Source: Liolophura sinensis
Lineage: Eukaryota; Mollusca; Polyplacophora; Chitonida; Chitonidae
NCBI RefSeq assembly: GCF_032854445.1
Contig: NC_088297.1
Location: 4,713,991 to 4,777,990 of the forward strand
DNA length: 64,000 nt
Direction: 5' to 3'
This document shows, piece after piece, positions 53,930-64,000 of this stretch. The position numbers and the translations under genes are program-made. Position 1 is the first letter of the stretch; each line of letters starts with the position of its first letter. The notes under the pieces are model-generated. The model made no database searches. It worked only from the letters and a program-made list of their open reading frames with translations, and was not told the DNA's origin.

Positions 53930-55385
53930 AAGCAGAACAATGTAAGACAATATAGGCCGTGACGCTTGGCAAGCAGAACAATGTAAGACAATATAGGCCG
54001 TGACGCTTGGCAAGCAGAACAATGTAAGACAATATAGGCCGTGACGCTTGGCAAGCAGTACAATGTAAGACAATATAGGCCGTGACGCTTGGCAAGCAGT
54101 ACAATGTAAGACAATATAGGCCGTGACGCTTGGCAAGCAGAACAATGTAAGACAATATAGGCCGTGACGCTTGGCAAGCAGAACAATGTAAGACAATATA
54201 GGCCGTGACGCTTGGCAAGCAGAACAATGTAAGACAATATAGGCCGTGACGCTTGGCAAGCAGTACAATGTAAGACAATATAGGCCGTGACGCTTGGCAA
54301 GCAGTACAATGTAAGACAATATAGGCCGTGACGCTTGGCAAGCAGTACAATGTAAGACAATATTGGCCATGACATTTGCCAAACAGGAAAATGCAGGACG
54401 ATACGGACCCTGACACTTGCCAAGCAATTCAATGAAAGACGATAAGGGTCGTGAGACTTGCCAAAGGCAAAAATGCAAGACGATATAGGCCGTCACACAG
54501 GGTCGTGACACTTGCCAAAGAGAACAATGCAAGACGACATAAGCCAAGAGACTTGCCAAGCAGAAGAATGCAGGACGATATCGGCCGTGACACTCGCAGA
54601 GCAATGCAAACAATAAAGGTCGTGAGACTTGCCAAGCAGAGCATTGCAAGACGATATAAGCCGTGAAACTTGCCAAAGGCAAAAATGCAAGACGATATAG
54701 GCCGTCACATTTGCCAAACAGAAAAATGCAAGACAATAAAGGCCGTGAGACTTGCCAAGCAGAACAATGGAAGACGGTATAGGCCGTGACACTTAGCAAG
54801 GAGAAAATGCAAGACCATAAGGGCCGCGACACTTGCCCAGCAGAACAATGTAAGACGATATAGGCCCTGACGCTTGGCAAGCAGTACAATGTAAGACGAT
54901 ATAAGGGGTGACACTTGCCAGTCAGAACAATGAAAGCCGATGTAGGCCATGAAACTTACCAAGCAGAACAATGGAAGGCGATATATCCCGTGACACTTGT
55001 CAACAGAACAATGTAAGACGATATCGGTTGTGACACTTGCCAAGCAGAACAAGGCAAGATAATACAGGCCGTGATACTTCCAAAACAGAACAATGCAAGA
55101 CGATATGCGTAGTGACACTTGCCCAGGAGAACATGGCAAGACGGCATATGACGTGACATTTGCCAAAGAGAAAAATGCGAGGCGATATAGGCCGTTAACC
55201 TTGCCAAGCAGAGCAATGTAAGATGACACAGGCCGTGACACTTGCAGAACAGAGCAATAGAAGACGATACAGACTGTGACACTTGCCAAGCAAAACAATG
55301 CCACACGATATGGGCCGTGACACTTGCCAAGCAGAACAAGGCAAGACGATACAGGCCGTTACACTTGCCAATCAGAACAATGAAA
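53930..55385. repeat. 41-bp minisatellite, about 35 copies
   Basis: The unit is CAATGTAAGACAATATAGGC followed by CGTGACGCTTGGCAAGCAGWA. About ten copies at 53936-54365 are nearly identical; the rest to 55385 are diverged and include indels. Long frames on the - strand (up to 334 codons) come from the repeat. Confidence 0.96.
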
Positions 55386-55654
55386 TAAGCCCAAGAATTC
55401 AAGTTTGGTTGATGTGGCGTTAGGGACTTGTATTAAATCACGTGTTTGGTTGATGTACCGTTACGGATTTGTATTAAATCACGCGTTTGTTTCTGTCTTG
55501 TATGTTATGCCTTATTAGCACAAAGTATCGGTACGAAAGTCAGCTCAGTTTCGTGTCGCTCTTAATGAACTAAGCAGAAGCAAATATTTTATGGATTCAG
55601 AGTTTGGATGCTTCACTGCACGGCCCTTCCCCAGATATCTGCGCATGCCTGACA

Positions 55655-55995
55655 AGCCTCCTGTGACCACTTTGGTGGCCTAAAGGTCATTGAGCGCCCG
55701 TCTGGTCAGACCGTAAAAATAGCACTTGTTGCCGCCTTTCTTGGAGGTCAGCACTGAGACTATAGAGGAGTGGACTGGTTGATCTGGTGTGAGTATAATG
55801 TGACTGAGTAGGGTGTCATGTATGGTGTCTTCGGCATGATACTTCAGTGACAGCAGCATTTTGGTGGCACGGACTCGCCCTGTCACAAGAGAACACAGAA
55901 TACGTGTATGTACTCACACCTAATGACTCCTCGTCGTTATGTTACTGAAAAATTGTAAAGAACGACTTTAAGTACCCAAGCAAAGATACATACAA
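55655..55995 (+). mobile_element. SINE family C, nearly full length
   Basis: Head 'CACTTTGGTGGCCTAAAGGT', body 'GTGTGAGTATAATGTGACTG', 'GGTGTCATGTATGGTGTCTT', tail 'GAAAAATTGTAAAGAACGAC'. Confidence 0.82.
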
Positions 55996-56067
55996 ACCTC
56001 CATCCACATGCTATCAAGCCGTGAAAAATAATCATTTTACTCTGTTTTTACGCCACCATCGGGCCCC

Positions 56068-56283
56068 GGGGATCACAAAGCGATCTTAGACTTAAGTCAC
56101 AATTTCAATCATTAAACTTGATATTTTGCTTTTCGTTATTTTAGCTTTAATTTGTTATATAAAAAAAAAACACTTACACAGAATTTACGTTTTCAAGAAA
56201 AAGTTTGAAACTGTTGCATAAGAAATAACAATTTTAAAGTAATCTGAAATTTTGTCTTAAGTCTAAGATCGCTTCGTGATCCC
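56068..56283. mobile_element. MITE with 37-bp terminal inverted repeats, 216 bp
   Basis: GGGATCACAAAGCGATCTTA... at the left and its inverse at the right (56247-56283) differ at only a few bases. The interior is AT-rich. A one-armed relic lies near 50495. Confidence 0.9.
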
Positions 56284-56324
56284 GCGACCTAGGTCTTAAG
56301 AATCGAGGCGTACCTGTACTTTAC

Positions 56325-56366
56325 CTATTTATTTATTTGGTGTTTTACGCCGTACTCAAGAATAAG
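56325..56366 (-). mobile_element. SINE family A, tail only
   Basis: (TTTA)n and 'GGTGTTTTACGCCGTACTCA'. Confidence 0.65.
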
Positions 56367-56904
56367 CCTGTATTTTACGTACGGACACTATACACGTGGG
56401 AGTTTAGGACACGTGCACAGGTATTTTGGACACATTTATCAAGGTTTAAAAAAACAATCAAAAAAACCCCCACAAATGCAGGTCATCATGAATGGACCAG
56501 TTAAGGGTGACGGGTCACACGGTTCTATCAAAGGCTAATTTAAAGATCAACAGATCAAGAACTGTGATAATGTCTGAATAAAACATGGATCTCCTTAAAG
56601 TTAATAAGTTAAATGGGCATTGTGGGAGACTAAATGTTTGCTTCCTTACATTTGGCACTTAGACAAGTAAATAAAAATATGAGTGCTATTAATAGCTTAA
56701 TTATGAATCAGATGATATCATTATAGACACCAGTCAATAGTATATCTATATGATTCTTACACTTATTGGTATTAGATATATATAGATAAGATTTCCCAGT
56801 TAATTAACCCAGTAAGAAAAAATTATCTTTGCAAGGTTAAAAATCTTATCGTGCTAAGTTCTACAACTGGAACCAGTTCCAGTTCTACAGGCTGGGAAAC
56901 CCCT

Positions 56905-57000
56905 TTCTTATTTATTTATTTAGTTATTTGAGATGTACTCAGGAATATTTCACTTATACGACTGCGGCCAGCATTATCGTAAGAAGAAACCGGTCACAAC
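56905..57000 (-). mobile_element. SINE family A, 3' part
   Basis: (TTTA)n, 'CAGGAATATTTCACTTATAC' and 'GACTGCGGCCAGCATTATCG'. Confidence 0.75.
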
Positions 57001-57159
57001 AATCCCAACGTTGATGAGAGAAATCACTTACGTTCATATTACATGTGAACCGTGTATGATGGCCAACGCGATGTGTTGTTCGCTCAGGTATGAATTGCCG
57101 TCTGAGCATAATATAGCAATGACTATAGAATCATTTACATAATTTTAATAATAATTTAC

Positions 57160-57265
57160 ATAAAGTTAGAACCAAAACCCTAAATGAGGTAAAATGACAA
57201 AAGATCGAATTTCACCGGTTACGTGTGACCATTTGCCAGCCACCATACTGTCGCTACTGCTCTGT
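57160..57265. mobile_element. MITE family D fragment
   Basis: 'AAAACCCTAAATGAGGTAAA' and 'CACCGGTTACGTGTGACCAT'. Confidence 0.7.
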
Positions 57266-57514
57266 TTTTAGTGCTTATGTTATATGTCACTTATGTCTTA
57301 TATTATTGAAACATGTGCTTTGAGGATTCTAATGACGCACTCCATAACGACACATGAGTTTCTACTCTATAAAACAATGTGTATACTGACGGTAGGTCAA
57401 CACCGCGCAGCTTTCAAGGTCAACACTGCGCAACATCCGGCGAAAGAATACATAAATTCTTCTACTCCATATCATAGGTACATGGATGTATAAAGTGAGA
57501 GTAACCTTAACGAT

Positions 57515-57690
57515 TTTTTCACCCAAGCCTTGGTGCTAGAGGGCTTGTACGTTTCTAAACACATACTTGAGTCGTTAGAACAAACCCCTGACTGAGATAA
57601 ATTAAAAAGTGGCAAGATTTCACCGGTAATACGTTTGATCGTTTGCTAGCTATCACACGAACGTCACACTTCTAGTGTTTTTCTCTCTAA
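57515..57690. mobile_element. MITE family D fragment
   Basis: 'CACCCAAGCCTTGGTGCTAG', 'CCCCTGACTGAGATAAATTA' and 'GATCGTTTGCTAGCTATCAC'. Confidence 0.65.
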
Positions 57691-58289
57691 AGCTCTAGTC
57701 TTTTAATCATATAAATTTATTACTATTAATTATAAGTGCAAGGGTAAGAATCGTAAATATAATATTATATTTTATCACATGCTATAATTATGAAAAGCGC
57801 AATGTCTTCAATTATGAAATAAAAGGATCTAAATATATCTTACATATACAATATTAGCCTCCATATCACCATCTTTTAATTAGATTTACACGTATATCCG
57901 TCTTATTAGCAGTACAAGATTACCATGCAGTTTGCGTTTTGCTTTAAAGAAATATCGCCCGTTGACATCGAAGAGCGGCATGATTGTGCAGATTACTGCG
58001 TCTTCAAGGTCACCCATGCGTGACGGGGGCCTACGTGGATTCGTATGTCATATCATTTAATAAAAGTTCAGACACACTGGATCTTATGTACATTAATTAA
58101 TAATAGACAGCTGTTTACCCTTGAAACTGGGCAAGATTGCATTGCATCTGTATACATGCATGTAATATCGAGCAAAGTGGGCTACACACTTGTGCAGCCG
58201 CTGGAACAAGCTAAATCTGGGACGTTTGCAATTAAACTGTTCTTATTGTTGCTATTAATCATTAGTACTGTCATTGCATGTATAATGAC

Positions 58290-58600
58290 AACGGACTTCC
58301 GTATCAACGCCCTCAGACTCATTGGAAAGCTCTCGTTTGTCCAGTTGTCGAAAGTTTCGACGGTCACAACATGGTCAGTAAGGTCGAGAGTTCAAATCCA
58401 TCGTTCGCTTTTTTGACTGCAGCTTTACGTCAGGAGGTTATCGGTCGTAGGGCAGCAGTGTCCTCCACTAATAAACCAAGCTCCTGCCCAGTGTTATATG
58501 TTCTTGAACATGGTGTCAAATTCAGAGTCGCCACGATATTGCTGAAATATTGCCGATGTGGCGTTAAGCCATAAAATCATTTATTCAAATTCAGAAATAA
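58290..58600 (+). mobile_element. tRNA-derived SINE, family F
   Basis: Box B-like 'GAGTTCAAATCC', then a body with 'GTGTCCTCCACTAATAAACC', and the 3' end 'GATATTGCTGAAATATTGCC' 'GATGTGGCGTTAAGCC', a SINE end I associate with molluscs. One copy here. Confidence 0.65.
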
Positions 58601-59844
58601 TGGTTCTTGATGTTAAGACACTTAAATGGGAACGAGTTAAAATTTTCTGATATTGAACCCTTTGACTTCCAAAGTTGTGTGTAGTAGGAAAATCAAACGT
58701 ATAATGTAATCTTTATGTAGATATATAAATAATTAAAATAAAGTTTAAATGCTCAGAAAATAAATATTAAAGCAAACAGGGAAACATGCTCATTAAAATG
58801 ACATAGACCAGGCATTAATCAAATTCGGAGAACAGAGAGGAATGAAAAAGAAGGATGAATGGAAGCAAAAACAAAATATCAAACAAACTTGTCGACCTTT
58901 TGTTGAAGCGCCAAATATGTCACTGCTGTATCACCTTTCCCTGTTATACTGCCGATGAGTTCCCTTCCACTTTTGCACCAGATAGGAAGTATATTAGACC
59001 TTCGGGATAATCCTTCGCTAATCTCAGGATTAATTAAGAAATCTGTTGAGGCGTAAAGTCGAGGATAAGATTAGCTGATAAACAAAAAAAGGAAGCATTG
59101 TTTGGAATGAATTGTATATTGCACACTGGATGAAGAGAGATTGCAATCTCTCGAGCCGAGACAGGAGACTTAAAGATGGTGTCGGGAAGTAGAATTTAAG
59201 AGGCAAAAAACAACCTAACACAAACCAATAATGAGGCTGTGAAATTCGGACGCCGTCTCGGTTGTAACTACACGGTCATTAAATTAGGAAAGCCACAAAT
59301 TGTCTGTCAGAAGATGTGATGTGAATATAGACCGTTAACGGACCCCATAGCTTTGCCCTTACGACCCACCAGAAAGCTTTATTAGAATAAATGTAATTGT
59401 ATTCATCTATATTAGAATGAATGTAATTGTATTCAGACTCCAAGCTAATACTAATTTACAATTTTAGTTGAATTTACAAGAGGCAAAAAAAAAAAAAAAC
59501 AGACACGTTTTTATACGACTTTTTGAACTGGTTTATAAGGCTTTATTTGCAATTAGAAAAAAGTAACATGGTCATCACATTTGATTTATTAGCGCTGTTT
59601 AATTACAAGCGCTTGTGTGGCAGGTCACAGGATAACCGTCAAGACTCGTTAGCCCAAATAAGCCACGGGGTCAAATAGTAATACATTTTAATTGATTGTA
59701 ACCAGAAATGGGAGTTTATTCTGCATAATTATATCAACCAGTAGTTAAACTTCGTTTTTACCATGTCTGTATCTTAAGCACCGTGCTGCGGTGTAATGTT
59801 AAATCAAGCCACAATAAAATTGTTCTTCATAGACAGTAAAGCCA

Positions 59845-59945
59845 GACCAGAAACGGTGGCGTGATAGTCACACATTTCACAAAGGGTCACACGTAACCAG
59901 TGAAATACTGCCTCTTTTCAGTTTACCTCAGTTAGTGTTCAAAAA
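59845..59945. mobile_element. MITE family D fragment
   Basis: 'GTCACACGTAACCAGTGAAA' and 'TTTCAGTTTACCTCAGTTAG'. Confidence 0.65.
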
Positions 59946-60114
59946 CACAGATCACATCAATCTGAAAAAATGTAGATAATTTTGGTCTTGGCCAAGTGGT
60001 CAAGATTGGAGGAGTGGTCAATATGGTAGGAGTGGTCAATCACTACAAGATCTGTGCTCAGTCCTCGAGCGAGAAACCACCAATAATACCGAGATTTCGC
60101 TGTCATGGATCAAA

Positions 60115-60785
60115 GAGGACAGTAAGTAATCAGCAGGCGTCCTGACCTCATTAAGGTGGGGGTCACTGAGGGCAGTATGTAATCTGCAGTAGTCCTTAGC
60201 TCATTAAGGTGGGGGTCACTGAGGGCAGTAAGTAATCGGCAAGCGTCCTGAGCTCATTAAGGTGGGGGTCACTGAGTACAGTAAGTAATCGGCAGGCGTC
60301 CTGAGCTCATTAAGGTGGGGGTCACTGAGTACAGTAAGTAATCGGCAGGCGTCCTGAGCTCATTAAGGTGGGGGTCACTGAGTACAGTAAGTAATCGGCA
60401 GGAGTCCTGAGCTCATTAAGGTGGGGTCACTGAGGGCAGTAAAATCGGCAGGCGTCCTGGGCTCATTAAGGTGGGGATCACTGAGGACAGTAAGTAATCG
60501 GCAGTCATCCTGAGTTCATTAAGGTGGGGGTCACTGAGTACAGTAAGTAATCAGCAGGAGTCCTGAGCTCATTAAGGTGGGGGTCACTGAGTACAGTAAG
60601 TAATCGGCAGGCGTCCTGAGCTCATTAAGGTGGGGGTCACTGAGTACAGTAAGTAATCAGCAGGCGTCCTGAGCTCATTAAGGTGGGGGTCACTGAGTAC
60701 AGTAAGTAATCAGCAGGAGTCCTGAGCTCATTAAGGTGGGGGTCACTGAGTACAGTAAGTAATCAGCAGGAGTCCTGAGCTCATT
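60115..60785. repeat. 53-bp minisatellite, about 12.5 copies
   Basis: The unit is CACTGAGTACAGTAAGTAAT, CGGCAGGCGTCCTGAGCTCA, TTAAGGTGGGGGT. Copies differ mainly at GGGCAG/TACAG and CGGCAGG/CAGCAGG. Confidence 0.96.
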
Positions 60786-61302
60786 AGGTTGGCTTACATG
60801 GATCTCTGTACATGGAGATCACTTCCTTTAATCCAGTATATTTGAATACATGACCTACATGCATGCATCGCATATTCTATTTTAGAAAAATAGTAGAGAA
60901 TATTTCAGAGAATATTTTAGATGATTTTTTCGGAAAGTAGTGTGGCGGTTCAATTATTGTATTTGTCTTATGTGCTTTCGTTTCTTATGGTGTCTTCTCA
61001 AGCATGCAGGCAGCTACGAGTGCGACACCATTCAATCACTTTAATCCTGTTTGATATTCAACGTGCCGAGCGAAGCTTGTTAAATGAATAAACCAATCAG
61101 GATTCTTTCCCCTGAACGCCGCTACTATTTGGATCCGATTTCATAACATTCCCTGAACTCGGGCTGTTATCCAGTATGACTTGTACCTGAGATTTGAACT
61201 TATACAAAATGAAAGTTCTCCAACAACAGATTGTCAGTGAATCAGATGATGAATATTTATTATGACGAGGGAGGAACCAGCAGTTGACACAAGTACCAAA
61301 AA

Positions 61303-61520
61303 GTTAAGTGTCATACGGGACAGAGCCCTAGTTAAGTGTCATACGGGACAGAGCCCTAGTTAAGTGTCATATGGGACAGAGCCCTAGTTAAGTATCATAT
61401 GGGACAGAGCCCCAGTTAAGTGTCATATGGGACAGAGCCCTAGTTAAGTGTCATATGGGACAGAGCCCTAGTTAAGTGTCATATGGGACAGAGCCCTAGT
61501 TAAGTGTCATATGGGACAGA
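61303..61520. repeat. 28-bp minisatellite, about 7.5 copies
   Basis: The unit is GTTAAGTGTCATATGGGACA followed by GAGCCCTA. Confidence 0.96.
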
Positions 61521-61885
61521 AAGTCTCATGAAAGTTTTGTATAAAATTATGGTTCCAAAGTTCAGTTGGTATATTCTGGTATAGAGTCTCTGTGGTCCAC
61601 TTTTGATATCTCAGATAATTCCTACTTGCATGACACTGGAGCTGGATTCTCAGGTTTCGTGAGACTGGAGAGTCCCAGAGTTTGTGGACTGGGAAAAGTC
61701 TCATGAGACTCGTCTCAAATGATAGTACCAAAATTCAGGTGATTTATTCTGGTATATAGCCTCTGTGGTCCACTTTTGATATCTTCCACTTTTTTGAGAC
61801 TGGAGCTGGATCTCAGGTATTGCGAGACTGAAGAGTCCCAGAATTTCGGGACTGGGAAAATTCCCAGATTTTTGACACTGTATTG
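61520..61885. repeat. ~173-bp tandem duplication
   Basis: 'CTCTGTGGTCCACTTTTGAT' begins at 61588 and 61761, with shared flanks 'TTATTCTGGTATA', 'GGAGCTGGATTCTCAGG' and 'GAGAGTCCCAGA'. The copies differ by small indels. Confidence 0.85.
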
Positions 61886-62935
61886 CCGGCGTCCTGAGAC
61901 TGATTCCCACCAAGTGTCAACTGTCTCTGTATTCTTAAACTGGATCACAAACCACTTTTCCCGATACTTGGACTGTTTCCCAAATCACGGTACAAGAATT
62001 TTCCCACTCTTAATAAAATAGCTAATTACTGAGAATGCTTACCAGCAATTTGGTGTCAACTCTCGGCAGACTCCAAGGCCATCTGCGCACGCTGAAAAAT
62101 CATCCTATTTATAGATTTCCACATGGTATGTACGGAGCAATGAACCAAATCAGGAGATTCTGATTGGTCAGAAGAGCAATTTTTGACAGTTTGTAAACTT
62201 AGATGACACGATGACGTCATCACGATCGCAACCAAGAACTCCAAAATAATGGCTTTGCTTTGACGCCAAATGTAAATGCCAATGTCTGACAAGCCCATAT
62301 TTTTTATCCATATTACTCAACAAGTATAACCAATTTCCTCACAAGGGTATTAAATGATAAATTCCTTTTCAAACTGTGGTGGGAAAATCCTGATCCGATT
62401 TCTAAAAGCCTGTAAGTGCGGATTCTATAGACACCCTAATTACCATAAATGTACAAAAATGGCAAGCCTCTGCTTTGGAGGTTGAACTGAGGACAATAAA
62501 TGTTATATTTTCTATATGAAATAAGAACGAAAATAGAAGGTAAAGATTTCCAGTTAAGACAATGACACAGAATTTCGTAATTTCTACATTATCATCACTA
62601 CATTGCTGAAAAATGCTTATAAATATCCTAAATATGTGGGAACGCCGATACAACAACAACAAAATTACTCGTCCATGAAAAAGATAAACGTAAGTTTAAA
62701 ACTTTCTACGAGAATAAATAAACGCTATACTGGCAAATACTGACTTCGTAAATTAACTAGTATGCCCTTAGGTAACGATCTTAACAAAACTTCAGTGAAA
62801 ATTCATTAAAACATGAATATATGAAACTTCCCTACGTTAAATTTATTTCTTAAATCTTTCCTCCTTAAATCCCGCTACATTATCCCCTTCTTTCTAATTA
62901 TTCGCCGTCGAATAATACCAAATAAAAGTGCAACC

Positions 62936-64000
62936 GCTAGTGTACAAGTGTCACAATATTTAGTCTTCGAAAATCCATGCAGAACCGAGTACTACCAAAA
63001 CTATAGGTGATGTCCATGGGCTGATTGACTTCTCAATGATCCCCTTCTCATACATGTCTTTAATTTGTTTATCTGTTTCTTCCTGTTTAGTTGGGGAAAA
63101 TCGCCTGACTGGTCGTCTCAGAGGTGGAGCATTACCAGTGTTTACTGAATGTCGAATGTTCTTCGCCCTGCCTAAGTCAAAATCTGATCCAGCAAGAACT
63201 TCTTGATAATCTATCAACAATTTCTCCACTTCGGCTTTGTCTTCAGTACCTAAATCCTTGGTACTCCGTTCAAACATGGGAACTAAAAAGTCATTTAAAT
63301 CCCTCTGCTCCAAGCAGACCTTAACACTATTCACAGTGTTAAATACCTGGTCATCACATGACCTGTTCTCAAAGTCTTCACGTCCTCAGTTTGAAAATTC
63401 AACAGTGTCCAACACTGGACTCAACATGGCCCTTTTTGTCCCTTTATAGATTATCTCAGTTTCTTTCCCAGCATTCAAAATGGTTACAGGAAAGACATCA
63501 TTCTCAGTGTCCACTAAAGTTTTACCAACTAATAATTGTGGATGTTTTTCATTGTTGAAATAGAGTTCACAATTAGCCCATTTCCCAACATTTTCCTAAC
63601 CAGTATTTGACTTAAGAGGTCTAACAATCTGTTCACCAGGGGGAAGACTGATAACGTTATCAGAAATCAGTCGACAACTCAAAGTAGACCTCCACAATTT
63701 TTCAAAGAAAATTTGCTGACCACAACAGGTAAGACATTCCCTTTTGGGATGAATTTTACAGTCAAATTTTGATAAGAAGTCGATTCCAAGAATCGCATCA
63801 CTCTCTATGTTCACCAGAGCAAACTCTATCATAGTAGGTTGAGACAATATACCAATATCAAGTTCAGCTGTGCCAAGAATCCTCAGAGATGACTCATCTG
63901 TACTATACAATGTGAGACCTGTGGGTTTGAATAATGTTGTGTCCTTGACTGGCAAATTGGAATAATATGTTCAGAAATTAGAGTTACACATGAACCAATG
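62936..64000 (-). pseudogene. Decayed Ty3/gypsy-type LTR retrotransposon pol fragment
   Basis: On the - strand, going left from the window edge: a retropepsin-like region (a VTLIS stretch near 63980, AILGIDFLSKFD within 63955-63596), a linker, then the start of reverse transcriptase (RHSVNTGNAPPLRRPVRRFS, KGIIEKSISPWTSPIVLV). Breaks: a frameshift near 63950, stops at 63596 and near 63395, and a small deletion with frameshift right after SPIVLV, where the usual KKDG is lost but FCMDFRRLN follows in another frame. The copy stops near 62936. LTRs are not in view. Known of the family: gag-pol retroelements common in invertebrate genomes. It is inactive. Confidence 0.88.

Larger units (their letters stand above)
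37200..62935. other. Gene desert
   Basis: No supportable coding exon on either strand. Content is SINEs, MITEs and tandem arrays, listed separately; the rest is AT-rich sequence with nothing recognised. Confidence 0.5.

Noticed and set aside
53885-54889. A 334-codon - strand frame
   Set aside because: Produced by the 41-bp array. The period shifts frame each unit and the diverged copies contain indels. Kept only as a finding.

Overview
The window looks like animal nuclear DNA, most likely from a mollusc or another lophotrochozoan. It is AT-rich, its genes are split into many short exons with GT/AG introns, and it is crowded with tRNA-derived SINEs, inverted-repeat MITEs and minisatellites. 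The species assignment rests on the look of the SINEs and the gene families and is inference. There are no bacterial operons, CRISPR arrays, rRNA genes or free-standing tRNA genes.

Two multi-exon protein-coding genes can be rebuilt exon by exon, with every splice phase matching. (1) On the + strand, about 6.73-15.86 kb, is a DEG/ENaC (ASIC/FaNaC/degenerin-like) cation channel. It has eight coding exons and about 448 residues, and runs from the N-terminal His-Gly gating motif through TM1, the Cys-rich ectodomain and the GAS selectivity filter of TM2 to a stop. (2) On the - strand, from 37.19 kb down to about 19.04 kb, is a secreted astacin-family zinc metalloprotease. It has fourteen exons and about 647 residues: signal peptide, prodomain with an FxGD aspartate-switch motif, furin-like site, catalytic domain with HExxHxxGxxHE and Met-turn, EGF, CUB, a Cys-rich module, a Thr-rich linker and a TSP1 repeat. 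That order is the one of the nematode subgroup V NAS proteases. The two genes converge. One isolated + strand exon candidate (18805-18989) lies between them.

Layout: 1-6.7 kb is repeat-strewn and non-coding; 6.7-15.9 kb is the channel gene, with SINEs, a LINE 3' end and an (AT)n tract in its introns; 15.9-19.0 kb is mostly unassigned; 19.0-37.3 kb is the protease gene, whose introns hold several minisatellites; 37.3-62.9 kb is a gene desert of SINEs, MITEs and at least five tandem arrays; 62.9-64.0 kb is a decayed Ty3/gypsy pol fragment on the - strand running off the right edge.

The most unusual material is repeat biology interacting with the protease gene. A 41-bp minisatellite repeats the exon 12/intron boundary, splice donor included, about eleven times. 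The 5' half of the EGF exon is present three times in tandem. A 36-bp array of about 19 copies ends roughly 35 bp upstream of the catalytic exon. The first intron carries about 2.8 kb of related satellite units with periods of 75, 118 and 92 bp.
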